Below, in pieces: positions 7,581-16,954 of a stretch of DNA of 64,000 bases (position 1 is the first letter of the stretch; the number at the start of each line of letters is the position of its first letter). The DNA is taken from IMG/VR virus record IMGVR_UViG_3300010430_000007, positions 1 through 64,000 of that record. One strand, written 5' to 3'. Source of the DNA: a virus. The translations under genes and the position numbers were made by a program. The notes under the pieces were generated by a model. It saw only the letters and a list, made by a program, of their open reading frames with translations, did not search any database and was not told the origin of the DNA.

Positions 7581-8112
7581 ATAAACTCCCTTTCAGCACC
7601 TCTTTTAAATAGTATTCGAAATAGGTATAAATAAACACTGGCATTGCTTCTGCTGACATATGTTTAAATACAACCCCATACCTATGCTCAAAAGTCTGTA
7701 CCGAACTTATAAACGCCCTTCTACCATATTTAGACCTGTAATTTCCCATAAATAGATTATCCCACTTATCTTCAACACATATTACCATTTTACCTTTGAA
7801 CGTAGCCAATTCTTCTTCAAATCTAGTTCTATGTTTTACCATATTTTGAGACAATTCATCAAGTGAATTCTTTCTTTCTACCACCACTTTTTTATCAAAG
7901 AATAATTTCTCATGTATTCCCAATTCTGGAATAGGTTTCACATAAAAGCTATAATCTCCATTGTCAAGCTTCATTCTTTCGTATTTAACTCTGTTTTTAT
8001 AGTCCATCCATTTCGTTATAGTGTCAGCTTTTTCTCTGGAATCAACTAATATTATCATATTTTTCACAATTAAATCTATTTCTTCTTTTGTAAATTTTCT
8101 ATATTCTAACAT
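7573..8112 (-). CDS. ERCC4-domain (XPF/MUS81-like) nuclease, 179 aa
   Basis: A stand-alone structure-specific nuclease domain. Motifs in order: IILVDSREKAD (residues about 20-30), LDNGDYSF (about 50-57) and VVVERKNSLDELSQ (about 76-89), the GDY...ERK pattern of the ERCC4 active site. Such phage nucleases act on branched or single-stranded DNA during replication and recombination, in keeping with its place between DnaE and RecJ. ATG behind AGGAGA. No helicase or tandem HhH domain is attached. Confidence 0.85.
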   Translation of the reverse strand: MLEYRKFTKEEIDLIVKNMIILVDSREKADTITKWMDYKNRVKYERMKLDNGDYSFYVKPIPELGIHEKLFFDKKVVVERKNSLDELSQNMVKHRTRFEEELATFKGKMVICVEDKWDNLFMGNYRSKYGRRAFISSVQTFEHRYGVVFKHMSAEAMPVFIYTYFEYYLKEVLKGSLYE

Positions 8113-8122
8113 AAACCATCTC

Positions 8123-11100
8123 CTATTCTATTTTAGTGTAATTTAACGCCCACCATTCGGTTTCTGGCAAATCAATCCAACCGTCATCAGTTTTCTTTCT
8201 TTTATGTTCTTTTGAAAACTTATTGATATAAATCATATCCCCATTTTTGAATGGTGCATCTTGAAAATAAGTAATTTCTTTTTTTGCATAAAACTTAGAT
8301 TTAGGTTTGTTTTTTATCTTTAAATCTACTGTACCACCATTATTCAAACAATACCCTACAAATCTAGGGGAATACTTTGTATCTAGCCTTGTAACTAATG
8401 TATATCTTTTGTCCATGGATGGGTCTGTAAAATTAATATAACCCAGATGCTTACTTTGCACATCTATCTTGTCCTTTATTGACAGGTCAACGTCTTCTAG
8501 TGTGTTTTCAATCTCTTCTATAACTGACACAAAATCCACACCACTGTATTGCTTTTCTGTTTCTTTTGCTGAGTGTTTGGCAACTAACTCTTCTGGGAAA
8601 ATCATCGAATCTTTTTTCATTGTTTTTTTAGAATATTGTTTTTTAAAATAAAACATATCCGCTATGTCTAGTAGCTTTTTAGCCATTCCAAAGTCGCTAA
8701 AAAAATCAAGTTTAATTAATATTTTTACTTGCGATTGGTTAACTGATGTTTTTGCAGTTATATCATGCAATAGTCTTGTAAGTGATTCGTACGTGTTGTC
8801 TCTTAGCTCAAATAGTTCTTCCCCATTTTTTACACCAATATCTTTTATAGAAGCCATACCTTTGTAGATTGTATTTTCTTCTAAATCAAAAGTATACCTG
8901 GATGTAGATTTGCCAAACTTAATACTTTGAATCTTAATGTCAGTATGCTCTTTTATAAAGTCGGTTATATTCTGTGTTTTTTCAAATTTTCCATCGTTTA
9001 CATTTAACTGATTACAAAGATATTGAAGTGGATAGTAACATCTATAGTAAGCATTTTTAAAACCAAGCAAAGTGTATGGTGTCGAATGGTTAATTGAGAA
9101 TCCGTAATCGCTGGAATCGATTATTATTTGTACAAATTTGTCAATCGCAAGTATCGATTCTTCCTCAGTTGCTCCGTAATCTTCGATGAAATGTTTCATA
9201 AATTTCTCTCTTATTTCAGGAACAAATGCATCTGTTCCACCTTTTTTCGCAATCCCTCTTCTAACACTATCGCTCTGAGAGCCTGTATAATGACAGAACT
9301 TCTCCAAAAATAGCATTATCTGCTCTTGGAAGATGCAGTAGTTATTCATATTTGAGAAGAACTCATTTATGGCACTGTGCCCATTGTCGTTCGGTATGCC
9401 TTGTAGAAAATCTTCTCTAAAACTTGAACAAGATGGTCTTATTACTCCGTTTAATGCAAGCATGATAAAAAATCTATTTACACTTGGGTTGTTTTTTACA
9501 AAGTCCTCGAAATTTTCCAATGCTCTTCTTAATGAAAACCATCCGCTTTTTTCAAACTGAAATATACCAAGCCCGGACTTTAACATCTCGTTCCACACAT
9601 TGATGTCGTCTAAATCCAAATCATCATTATGGAGTGCAACACCAGTATCTTTTTCAGTATCACCAACTATTTGTATGTTGTCTACTGAAAGTAAATCCAT
9701 TTTTACAAAATTTACAGAGTCAATAGCCTTCATATCATTTTGAGAAATCACCCATTTAGAATCTTTATTTCTAAAAGTTCCTATTTCTTCATTTATTTCA
9801 CCATCATATGTCACAAACCCACATGCATGAGTTGAAGTGCCTGTAATAATACCAACTGCCTTATATGTTAGCTCTATCCATTCCGGATATTTTTCTCTCC
9901 ACTTCTCTTCGTTATGAAATGTAGAAATGACTGTAGTTGTTTCGTCTTCATTTTCTATTTTCTTTTCTTCTATCTCTTTTGCTACTAGGTTTTCTGTTTC
10001 TAGGTCATATCCAAGACCTTTTGCCACAAGCCTACAAGCACCTCTGAGTGCTAATTTAGAAAAGGTTACAATTGCCGAACATTGTAAGCCTTCACGATTG
10101 TATAGATAATCTTTTACCAACGGTCTTTTTGCACCTGCCATGTCAATATCCACATCGGCGAGTGATATTCTCTCAGGATTCATAAATCTAAAGAATAATG
10201 TTCCATATTTTATAGGGTCAACGTCTGTTATATCTAACACCCATAAACTTTGTGAGCCATTACATGAACCTCTTGGTGAGGTTGCTATGTTGTTATCTCT
10301 ACAAAATTTAACCATGTCATCGAGCAATACAAAATAATCACAATTGCCCAGCTTTACATAGGTATCATATTCAAATTTTATTGCGTCTAGATATTTTTTT
10401 CGCTTCTCTGGTTCAAAATCATTTATCCTTTTATCTTCTATGCCTTTTAATATTCTATTCCACAATTCTTTTTCTGGGTCATTTGAAATCTTTGGGTATT
10501 TATGAGAAAAATCTAGTTCCCAATTGTCGCACATATCAGATAATACACAAGTGTTATTGATTGCCTCAAAAATCTCACCATCAGACAGTATACCTTGTTG
10601 TTGAAATTCTTCGAAAAGTTCATCGTATGTTCGCATGTGTAATTCAAAATCTTCTTCTCCTGCTTCACCAGTATCTTTTTTTCCTGCTTGTAAAACAGCT
10701 CTCAATCTGTTATCTTCTTTATTTAAAACATGTGTATCTGTTCCTGCGATAATTCTGATACCAGTTTTTTTAGAAAAAGAAATTAATAGTTCGTTATATG
10801 TTTTTTGGTCTTCTGAACGTACATGTGGTTGCACTTCAAGAAAACATCTGTCTTTGTTTTCTACGAGCCATTCTGTGTACTTGTCGCACTCATGTTTCCC
10901 ATGTAACTTCCATAATGGTGATGCCAAACATGCAGTAGATACTAATATATTTTTTGAAGTAGCACACAACTGTTCAAAAGAAATCCTAGGTCTGTAGTAA
11001 TATTGTATTCCGGGATACCATTTCTCGCCCTTACCAATAAAAGATTTAGAAGATAGTTTATTTAATTCTCTCACGCCCTCGATGTTTTTTGCATATAAAG

Positions 11101-11365
11101 ATATATGAAAGTTTTGCCTCTCTTGTTTTTCTAAGTCAAACGACATATAAAATTCACAACCATGTATATATTTTATTCCTAATTTATCTGCTACTTGTTT
11201 CTTTTTAATCCACTGAAAAACATTTCCATGCTCTGTAAAAGCGATTGAATCTAAATTCATCTCCTTGGCTTTTTTTAAATAGTCTTCGAAATTAACAGTC
11301 GAATCAAAATACGTGTCGTTTGATAATGTTGTGTGTACGTGAATTGGAACTTGTCTTTTTGTCAT
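8123..11365 (-). CDS. dnaE: DNA polymerase III alpha subunit (family C, DnaE type)
   Basis: The replicative DNA polymerase, 1080 residues. An N-terminal PHP domain has its metal ligands (HVHTTLS near residue 10; FTEHGNV near 45). The palm contains RGSCNGSQSLWVLDITDVDP and then NPERISLADVDIDMAG, with the paired catalytic aspartates, and the third aspartate in VKMDLLSVDNIQIV. The C-terminal part (about 900-1080) should hold the tau/OB region. It is a little shorter than bacterial DnaE (about 1100-1160) and lacks the 3'-5' exonuclease domain of PolC. ATG behind AAGGAGGGG, touching the primase stop codon, so the two are translationally coupled. Confidence 0.95.
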   Translation of the reverse strand: MTKRQVPIHVHTTLSNDTYFDSTVNFEDYLKKAKEMNLDSIAFTEHGNVFQWIKKKQVADKLGIKYIHGCEFYMSFDLEKQERQNFHISLYAKNIEGVRELNKLSSKSFIGKGEKWYPGIQYYYRPRISFEQLCATSKNILVSTACLASPLWKLHGKHECDKYTEWLVENKDRCFLEVQPHVRSEDQKTYNELLISFSKKTGIRIIAGTDTHVLNKEDNRLRAVLQAGKKDTGEAGEEDFELHMRTYDELFEEFQQQGILSDGEIFEAINNTCVLSDMCDNWELDFSHKYPKISNDPEKELWNRILKGIEDKRINDFEPEKRKKYLDAIKFEYDTYVKLGNCDYFVLLDDMVKFCRDNNIATSPRGSCNGSQSLWVLDITDVDPIKYGTLFFRFMNPERISLADVDIDMAGAKRPLVKDYLYNREGLQCSAIVTFSKLALRGACRLVAKGLGYDLETENLVAKEIEEKKIENEDETTTVISTFHNEEKWREKYPEWIELTYKAVGIITGTSTHACGFVTYDGEINEEIGTFRNKDSKWVISQNDMKAIDSVNFVKMDLLSVDNIQIVGDTEKDTGVALHNDDLDLDDINVWNEMLKSGLGIFQFEKSGWFSLRRALENFEDFVKNNPSVNRFFIMLALNGVIRPSCSSFREDFLQGIPNDNGHSAINEFFSNMNNYCIFQEQIMLFLEKFCHYTGSQSDSVRRGIAKKGGTDAFVPEIREKFMKHFIEDYGATEEESILAIDKFVQIIIDSSDYGFSINHSTPYTLLGFKNAYYRCYYPLQYLCNQLNVNDGKFEKTQNITDFIKEHTDIKIQSIKFGKSTSRYTFDLEENTIYKGMASIKDIGVKNGEELFELRDNTYESLTRLLHDITAKTSVNQSQVKILIKLDFFSDFGMAKKLLDIADMFYFKKQYSKKTMKKDSMIFPEELVAKHSAKETEKQYSGVDFVSVIEEIENTLEDVDLSIKDKIDVQSKHLGYINFTDPSMDKRYTLVTRLDTKYSPRFVGYCLNNGGTVDLKIKNKPKSKFYAKKEITYFQDAPFKNGDMIYINKFSKEHKRKKTDDGWIDLPETEWWALNYTKIE

Positions 11366-12376
11366 TTAACCCCTCCTTCTCTCTTTATACAAATGATTCC
11401 ACACCTCAATCCCTTGGTCTATCGGAGCATCTTTTTTACTTAACAACCCATCAGAGTCCAATAAATAACTAACATTAGTGATATGATTTAACTTATCACA
11501 CTCTTTCTTTAGTTCTGATTCATTCACATCCTCATCAAATGCCAGTACTACATCGACTCTCAGTTCCTTAATTTTTGGTAGTAAGTGTGGATTTACACCC
11601 TTCTTGCCTACCGCAATTACATTCTTAACATCATTCGAAAACAGTTTCATGACAGATTTCTCTCCCTCAACTAATATCACTTCACCTTTTTCTCTGATAT
11701 ATTCTTCTGTCAAGTGAAATCCATACATAATATCGTTCCTGCCAATTTTAGGCATATATAGGTACTTCATCAACCCTAATTGTTTCCAATTCTTATTCGA
11801 CACCCTGCCCTTAAATGAACGTAGTCCAATTTCATCATATAAAGGAAAACACCATCTACCATTGCTTTTATTTACACATACTTCAAATAATCTTTGTGTG
11901 TCTTCATTTATTCCTTCATCTAGCCAATCTTGAACTATAGCTGATTCGTATTTATCATATTCTTCTAATGAAAGATACTCTGGACTGAACTCACTTGTGT
12001 CTTCTTTTATTTTGAAGTTTCTAATAGTCTGAAGGATATTGCTTTTATTTCTGTTGATTGGCTTATACTCATATGTCATACCAGTTTTAAAACATAAATA
12101 CTTTTCAACTTCTTTTAAGTTCTTGCCTGACACGAACATTATAAGAGTGAATATATCCCTAATGTCGTAGTCGTCAAATGAACTTCTAGTATATATTTCT
12201 GCATTTAACCATTGATTTAACTTTATAGAGACGCTTGATGGATTGTCACCATTTGGAAGACAGGCTCTTATTTCTTTCTTGCTCCACATTTTAATTTCAT
12301 GAAATCCAAGCTCCTCTAAGATGTCAACTATAATCAAAGGGTCATCTCTTAATATGTCTTTTATAGCATTTTTCAT
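11366..12376 (-). CDS. DnaG-like Toprim primase, 336 aa
   Basis: Primase that would lay RNA primers for the adjacent DnaE polymerase with the DnaB-like helicase. The Toprim domain is visible as GEVILVEGEKSVMKL (catalytic Glu, about residue 220) and VVLAFDEDVNES (the DxD metal site, about 265). The N-terminal zinc ribbon of DnaG is absent: there are no paired cysteines, and the protein is about half the usual 600 residues. It is first in the operon behind the promoter at 12394. Confidence 0.85.
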   Translation of the reverse strand: MKNAIKDILRDDPLIIVDILEELGFHEIKMWSKKEIRACLPNGDNPSSVSIKLNQWLNAEIYTRSSFDDYDIRDIFTLIMFVSGKNLKEVEKYLCFKTGMTYEYKPINRNKSNILQTIRNFKIKEDTSEFSPEYLSLEEYDKYESAIVQDWLDEGINEDTQRLFEVCVNKSNGRWCFPLYDEIGLRSFKGRVSNKNWKQLGLMKYLYMPKIGRNDIMYGFHLTEEYIREKGEVILVEGEKSVMKLFSNDVKNVIAVGKKGVNPHLLPKIKELRVDVVLAFDEDVNESELKKECDKLNHITNVSYLLDSDGLLSKKDAPIDQGIEVWNHLYKERRRG

Positions 12377-12393
12377 TTAATCACCTCTATTTT

Positions 12394-12422
12394 AGTATAA
12401 CAAAAGTAAAATACAATGTCAA
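12394..12422 (-). promoter_or_regulatory. Sigma-A-like promoter for primase-dnaE-ERCC4-HNH-recJ
   Basis: TTGACA, 17 nt, TATACT. Confidence 0.8.
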
Positions 12423-12429
12423 GTATAAA

Positions 12430-13812
12430 CTAATCTTTTTTAAAATTTTCTGGCATTTGTGCTTCGTGCTGTCTTGCCTCATGGACACGTAGATTCATTT
12501 TTGGAGGGTCTTGTTCTACATAGAAATCTAAATAGTCTCCCTCTTGTGTTTTTCCACCATTTCTATTAAAATTAACTTCTAGTGCATGATTTCCACACTC
12601 TACCCCGTCCGCTTGTATTTCCTCAAAAGTCTTTTCTCTCCAAACCATTCCTGCGGTGGCGTATCTAGCAATGATATCCGAGTTAGCTATTTCATCCGAC
12701 CTATTTAATTGTACTGCCGACAATACTGGGATTCCATACCTTCCTGCTATGCCGTTCTTTAAATAGTCTGTGAAATTTCCCAAGTAAGAGCTTAACTCAC
12801 TCGCACTTGCATTTTTCTTATTAAGGTCTTTAATATAGTCGAATATAAAGAAGTCTATATTTCCTAATTTGTGCTTTGTTAATTCAAATCTTTGTTGTAT
12901 AGAATATTCATCCCATGCATGGCTATATTCTCTGTGAAACGGTGCATTCTTTAAAAAGTGAATTGCGTCTTGATATTTTTGTGCGTTATGTTCTCCAATC
13001 TTTCCAGCCTTGATGTCATCTATTGGGATTCCAGAAACAATACTTAAAAGTCTTAGGGTAACAAGTTCGTCATCTAATTCTGTGTCAAAAAGAACTGTTT
13101 TTAGCCCCATTTGGGCTTTTTCTACTTGCTCTTCTGCCAAAAGCAAACTCTTCCCTTTCTTGTATCTTGCCATAATAAGATATAAATCTCCTGAAACATA
13201 TGAGATGTATTGTTTAAGTTTATCCCATTTTACAGGAATTCCATAAGTTCCATCTGCATTCCTTCTACTTTCAATAGTTTCTAGTATTTGGTCTACCTTT
13301 TCTCCGTATAGTTTGAATTCATTATTTCCTACATAAGCATTTCCGATTTCTGATAAGTCAGTAATAATATCACTATTCAACTGATTTAAAGGTTTGCTCA
13401 AATCTAAACATTGTTGCTCATAGCCTCTAACGGATTCATATAATTTTCTTCTAAAACCTAATGAACTAACTGTCTTTGCTAAGTCTTTGTATTCTTCAAC
13501 ATTCGTTCTTGCTGTATATCCAGCATCTTGAATTAGTTTTCTAATGTGCTCATCCCCACCAGAATCACTCAGTCTGGCTTGTGTACTTTTTGTAGACGCA
13601 ATCATTTGAGATAAATTGAACATATCTATCTCTTTGACTCCTTTTTTTGATAGTTCAGAGATAGCCCAATAAATAGCTTGATTTCCAGTATCATAGAAAT
13701 GCCTTGGTTGTAAAAATTCTGAATGCGATATCATTGATGGATTCTTAATTAGAGTGGTGATTACACCAGCTTCCGCTCTCTTGTCTTGTACATCTTCTAG
13801 TTTTTTTGTCAT
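12430..13812 (-). CDS. dnaB: Replicative DNA helicase, DnaB family
   Basis: Hexameric 5'-3' helicase that opens the fork. The N-terminal DnaB domain (AEAGVITTLIKNPSMI through AIYWAISELSKKGV) is followed by a linker and a RecA-like ATPase with Walker A ARYKKGKSLLLAEE (GKS, about residue 215), the acidic FDTELDDE segment, Walker B DFFIFDYIKDL and the sensor VLSAVQLNR. At 460 residues it has normal length. ATG behind AAGAAGGTG. It follows the 151-aa zinc-finger gene by 14 bp. Confidence 0.93.
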   Translation of the reverse strand: MTKKLEDVQDKRAEAGVITTLIKNPSMISHSEFLQPRHFYDTGNQAIYWAISELSKKGVKEIDMFNLSQMIASTKSTQARLSDSGGDEHIRKLIQDAGYTARTNVEEYKDLAKTVSSLGFRRKLYESVRGYEQQCLDLSKPLNQLNSDIITDLSEIGNAYVGNNEFKLYGEKVDQILETIESRRNADGTYGIPVKWDKLKQYISYVSGDLYLIMARYKKGKSLLLAEEQVEKAQMGLKTVLFDTELDDELVTLRLLSIVSGIPIDDIKAGKIGEHNAQKYQDAIHFLKNAPFHREYSHAWDEYSIQQRFELTKHKLGNIDFFIFDYIKDLNKKNASASELSSYLGNFTDYLKNGIAGRYGIPVLSAVQLNRSDEIANSDIIARYATAGMVWREKTFEEIQADGVECGNHALEVNFNRNGGKTQEGDYLDFYVEQDPPKMNLRVHEARQHEAQMPENFKKD

Positions 13813-13826
13813 ATTACACCTTCTTT

Positions 13827-14282
13827 CTAATCAAATAAATCTCCCCATAATTTAACTTCCTTTTTGAATGGTTTGATTTCAACCTTGTCTTTTTCTACAA
13901 TCTCTACTTTGTCCCAATCTATTTTAGTCCTACTTGCAACGTATTTTCTATATTCTTCTTCATTCTTTTTATAACCAAGGGTGAAACTTAGCCCATATAA
14001 ACTATTTAAATTTACACTAGGCAATCCTAGACACCATAGTACATATCCACTGTCAAAACCTTCTTTATCTATAAATTTGCTAATGGCCCCATTAACTGCT
14101 GTCGCGGGTTCTTTACTTTTAAATCTTTCATAATACTTTTCTCTTATTGCTTTTTTATCCAGCTTAATTTGGTAGCATTGTTGATGATAATAACTACCAT
14201 CTTTGATAGCTTCAGACTTCATTACTTTACCACCATGTTTACAATATTTATATGCACATTTTAATTCTCTATCCTTAACCAT
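13827..14282 (-). CDS. Zinc-finger protein between ssb and dnaB, 151 aa
   Basis: Begins MVKDRELKCAYKYC; a C-x4-C ... YYHQQC pattern (residues about 9-36) suggests one zinc finger. The rest is helical with a lysine-rich end finishing KLWGDLFD. Its place between SSB and the helicase hints at a helicase-loading or primosome role, but no AAA+ or DnaD-type motif is present, so this is only positional. Confidence 0.65.
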   Translation of the reverse strand: MVKDRELKCAYKYCKHGGKVMKSEAIKDGSYYHQQCYQIKLDKKAIREKYYERFKSKEPATAVNGAISKFIDKEGFDSGYVLWCLGLPSVNLNSLYGLSFTLGYKKNEEEYRKYVASRTKIDWDKVEIVEKDKVEIKPFKKEVKLWGDLFD

Positions 14283-14300
14283 TTAATCACCTCTCAATAC

Positions 14301-14325
14301 AAAACTAGAGGGGACGAATCCCCTC
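14301..14325 (-). terminator. Terminator or attenuator hairpin after ssb
   Basis: GAGGGG-ATTCGT-CCCCTC, G+C-rich against the local background, followed by TAGTTTTG; the short U-run may allow partial read-through into dnaB. Confidence 0.65.
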
Positions 14326-14342
14326 ATAAAAATTAAATGTGT

Positions 14343-14687
14343 CTAGTACGGGATGTCGTCCTCAGCCTCAACTTCATTTCCACCGTATCCATCCTCAAAC
14401 TCGAAGTCAAACACAGTTACATTAATCCATAACTTATTCGCCTCTTTATCGAATGTGTTTTCTACGTATCCATTTGTAATTTTAATCTTATCGTTTCTTT
14501 GTAATGTTTTTGCCATGTCTACGCAGTTTCCAACAAATCTAATGTTCCAAGATGAATTTTTATACCCAGTTGATTCTCTATCATCTTTTCTTCCAGTGCT
14601 AGTTTTCGCATCTACATATTTGCCCTTGTCTGCTGATTCCCAAATAGTGACGAATTTTGATTCTCTATTTCCGATTGATAATGACAT
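14343..14687 (-). CDS. ssb: Single-stranded DNA-binding protein
   Basis: A 114-residue OB-fold SSB beginning MSLSIGNRESKFVTIWES and ending in an acidic tail, EAEDDIPY. The tail matches the SSB C-terminal interaction tip (DDIPF) with Tyr in place of Phe. It should coat single-stranded DNA and recruit RecJ, primase and recombination partners. ATG behind AAAAGGAGA; directly downstream of the ERF gene. Confidence 0.88.
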   Translation of the reverse strand: MSLSIGNRESKFVTIWESADKGKYVDAKTSTGRKDDRESTGYKNSSWNIRFVGNCVDMAKTLQRNDKIKITNGYVENTFDKEANKLWINVTVFDFEFEDGYGGNEVEAEDDIPY

Positions 14688-14744
14688 AATATAATCTCCT
14701 TTTGCCCTTTGGCTTGTTTTTTTATTTTATCATCTGTTGTTTTT

Positions 14745-15539
14745 TTATTTCTTTGGTTCTTCCTTGCTTTCTTCTACTTTCTTGATTTCTGAAATTTCTT
14801 TCTTAACTTTTTTAGCCAACTCTAAATCTGTAATCTTGTTATGATTTTTTACATCATTTAATTTCATAACTTCACTTACCGCCTCTTTGTTGATTTTAAC
14901 TTTTTCATTTACTAATTTAGTAATATCTGCAATCGCTAACTGTAAAGGAGTCTTCTTTGGCGGAGTCTTCTTTCCAGTTGCTGGTGGTTTGTTTCCATTT
15001 CCTAACCCACTTGCGTTTTCTCCATCGTCATCTGGCTCTGAGGCAATACCACCAATAGCTGAAGCAGAATATCTTTTTAAGTATGTTATAGTCGAACCTA
15101 CACCTTGTACATCATTTTTAGTTGGTCTTGCTGAAATTGATTCATAAACAAAATAAGCACCGTCCTTATGTGTTAAAATATTATTGATTGCAACATCTCC
15201 ACCGTTTAATGTCGGGAATTGAATCAATGCTAAACCATTCTTACTTAATGCTGGTTTAATACAATCAAACACTTCATTTAGAGGTGCATAGTTAGCACCA
15301 TGAACACCTTTCTTAATTGTTTTTGGAGTCTCAACTTCTCCGCTATACTTTGCGTAACTAGTAAATAATGCTTTAATTTGTTCGCTTGTTCCATGTAGTG
15401 TTGTTTTCTTGAATGACAATTCATGAACGTCTTTATTTAATTCAGTTAATTCCATCTTTTCCATTGCGTTTTTAAACGCTTCATTTAAAACCTCTGACAA
15501 TTCTTGTACTTGCAAGATGTTTGGTGTATTATTTTCCAT
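14745..15539 (-). CDS. erf: ERF-family single-strand annealing protein
   Basis: Phage recombinase of the ERF superfamily, which anneals complementary single strands. Signature segments are ANYAPLNEVFDCIKPALSKNGLALIQ (residues about 85-110) and DVQGVGSTITYLKRYSASAIGGIA (about 145-168). A low-complexity linker (GNGNKPPATGKKTPPKK) leads to a lysine/glutamate-rich C-terminal tail. The operon with ssb fits annealing on SSB-coated DNA. ATG behind AAAAGGAGAG. Confidence 0.92.
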   Translation of the reverse strand: MENNTPNILQVQELSEVLNEAFKNAMEKMELTELNKDVHELSFKKTTLHGTSEQIKALFTSYAKYSGEVETPKTIKKGVHGANYAPLNEVFDCIKPALSKNGLALIQFPTLNGGDVAINNILTHKDGAYFVYESISARPTKNDVQGVGSTITYLKRYSASAIGGIASEPDDDGENASGLGNGNKPPATGKKTPPKKTPLQLAIADITKLVNEKVKINKEAVSEVMKLNDVKNHNKITDLELAKKVKKEISEIKKVEESKEEPKK

Positions 15540-15585
15540 CTCTCTCTCCTTTTAATTTAAATACTTTTGTCTACTCGATGTTGTC

Positions 15586-15852
15586 TTATAATTTTTCAAG
15601 CTTTTCAATTAATTCATACTTAATCACATGTCCAATATTCATTTCGTCTGTCAATGTGAATTCTTTTTTAGTTGGTTTGCTCATGATACCAGTGTAAAGC
15701 ATTCCACCACTGTTCAAGATAATAGCTTTTAAATTCTCTCCTTCTCTGTAAAGAACATTGTCTAATTCAACAGCCTTTCCTTTTTCTTCTGGATTCAATA
15801 ATTCTTCACCTTCATTGTCTAAATAAATCTTTACTACTTGTTCTGCCTCCAT
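15586..15852 (-). CDS. Hypothetical protein, 88 aa
   Basis: Begins MEAEQVVKIYLDNEG. The ATG at 15852 is chosen because ATGGAGG sits seven bases ahead; an in-frame ATG four codons earlier has no site. First gene behind the promoter with the embedded dyad. Function unknown. Confidence 0.6.
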   Translation of the reverse strand: MEAEQVVKIYLDNEGEELLNPEEKGKAVELDNVLYREGENLKAIILNSGGMLYTGIMSKPTKKEFTLTDEMNIGHVIKYELIEKLEKL

Positions 15853-15890
15853 ATTTACCTCCATTTATATTTGTTTTAACTTACCACTCT

Positions 15891-15919
15891 ATCTTAACAC
15901 ACTTTGAAGTGTTTGTCAA
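15891..15919 (-). promoter_or_regulatory. Promoter with an embedded dyad operator
   Basis: TTGACA, 17 nt, TAAGAT. The spacer holds the perfect dyad ACACTT-CA-AAGTGT, a likely repressor site. It drives the erf-ssb operon. Confidence 0.75.
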
Positions 15920-15931
15920 GCATTATTTTAA

Positions 15932-16165
15932 TTATTTTTCAACTAAAATCTTGTCAATCGTTTCTTCGTCGTATCCCAAATCCAATAACCAAGTTCTAAT
16001 TAATTCTCTAACTTCTACTGCATCAGTATCAGTCAAGAATTTAACCTCTCTGACTGGTAAAGTTTCATCGAATAATGATTTTGCCGAAAATGTAATTTCC
16101 TCTGCATAGTTGTCAAATTTGTTTTCTGTTGTCTCTTGATTTAGTTCTTCACATTTTGTTGTCAT
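15932..16165 (-). CDS. Acidic hypothetical protein, 77 aa
   Basis: Begins MTTKCEELNQETTENK; strongly acidic and helical, no motif recognised. ATG behind GAGGAGAG; monocistronic unit with its own promoter at 16209. Could be an antagonist or adaptor by size and charge, but nothing proves it. Confidence 0.6.
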   Translation of the reverse strand: MTTKCEELNQETTENKFDNYAEEITFSAKSLFDETLPVREVKFLTDTDAVEVRELIRTWLLDLGYDEETIDKILVEK

Positions 16166-16208
16166 AATCTCTCTCCTCTATGTTTTATTTTAATTAATCT
16201 ACTCTTAT

Positions 16209-16237
16209 ATACTAGCATATCTAATCGATATTGTCAA
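16209..16237 (-). promoter_or_regulatory. Sigma-A-like promoter
   Basis: TTGACA, 17 nt, TAGTAT; for the 77-aa acidic protein. Confidence 0.8.
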
Positions 16238-16289
16238 TAGTTTTTATGATATTTATTTAATTAATTTTCAGAACCACTTGAAATGGTAA

Positions 16290-16922
16290 TCATTTAGTAT
16301 TTATGTTAATCCACTTATGAATCTTGTTAAGTCTTCTTTTACTAAAGAAAGATTTACTAGAATACCATTCTTCCATTTCGCTCGTATGTTTGCTACTATT
16401 GCATATTTTACAGCTTGGGACACAATTATCAATTCCGTTTGAACCATTATGGTCAACGTGCTCTTTATGAAGAACTTGATTGTATTTATCCTTATGTTCT
16501 TCTTCGCTCATTCCACAATATGCACAGGAGTTGCCAAAGAATTCTAAGCACTCTTTCCACTTATTTATTGTAAATGTGTGCTTCTTCTCTCTCCTATCCT
16601 CTCTATACTTCTTTATCTTATCTTTGTTATTTCTTTGCCAGTCTACATACTTACCATTTGCTCTTCTTTTTCTTTCGCTATTTTTTATATTTTGTCTTCT
16701 ATTGTGTGCATTTTCTTTGTAATATTTCTTACACAATTCATTGTGTCTTTCATTATTATCCTTTAGCCACTTGGAAGACTTCTTAATATCACACTCTTTG
16801 CATGTGGGATGATAGTAAACATAGTCGCCTTTTGTTTTAGAATTCTTTTTTGAACTATAGTATTCTGACAAAGGTTTATTTTCCCCACACTTTGTGCACG
16901 CTTTGCACTCTATATAAATCAC
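16290..16922 (-). CDS. HNH endonuclease, 210 aa
   Basis: Mobile HNH nuclease. An N-terminal zinc-binding part (ACTKCGENKPLSEYY, then HPTCKECDIKKSSKWLKDN) precedes a basic linker and the HNH core SCAYCGMSEEEH ... LHKEHVDHNGSNGIDNCVPSCKICN (residues about 128-178). It interrupts a run of accessory genes. Initiation is unclear: GTG lies only two bases after AAAAGGA, so ATT or ATA codons just inside could be used instead. Confidence 0.85.
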   Translation of the reverse strand: MIYIECKACTKCGENKPLSEYYSSKKNSKTKGDYVYYHPTCKECDIKKSSKWLKDNNERHNELCKKYYKENAHNRRQNIKNSERKRRANGKYVDWQRNNKDKIKKYREDRREKKHTFTINKWKECLEFFGNSCAYCGMSEEEHKDKYNQVLHKEHVDHNGSNGIDNCVPSCKICNSSKHTSEMEEWYSSKSFFSKRRLNKIHKWININTK

Positions 16923-16954
16923 ATCCTTTTAATATCTATATTCTATATCACACA

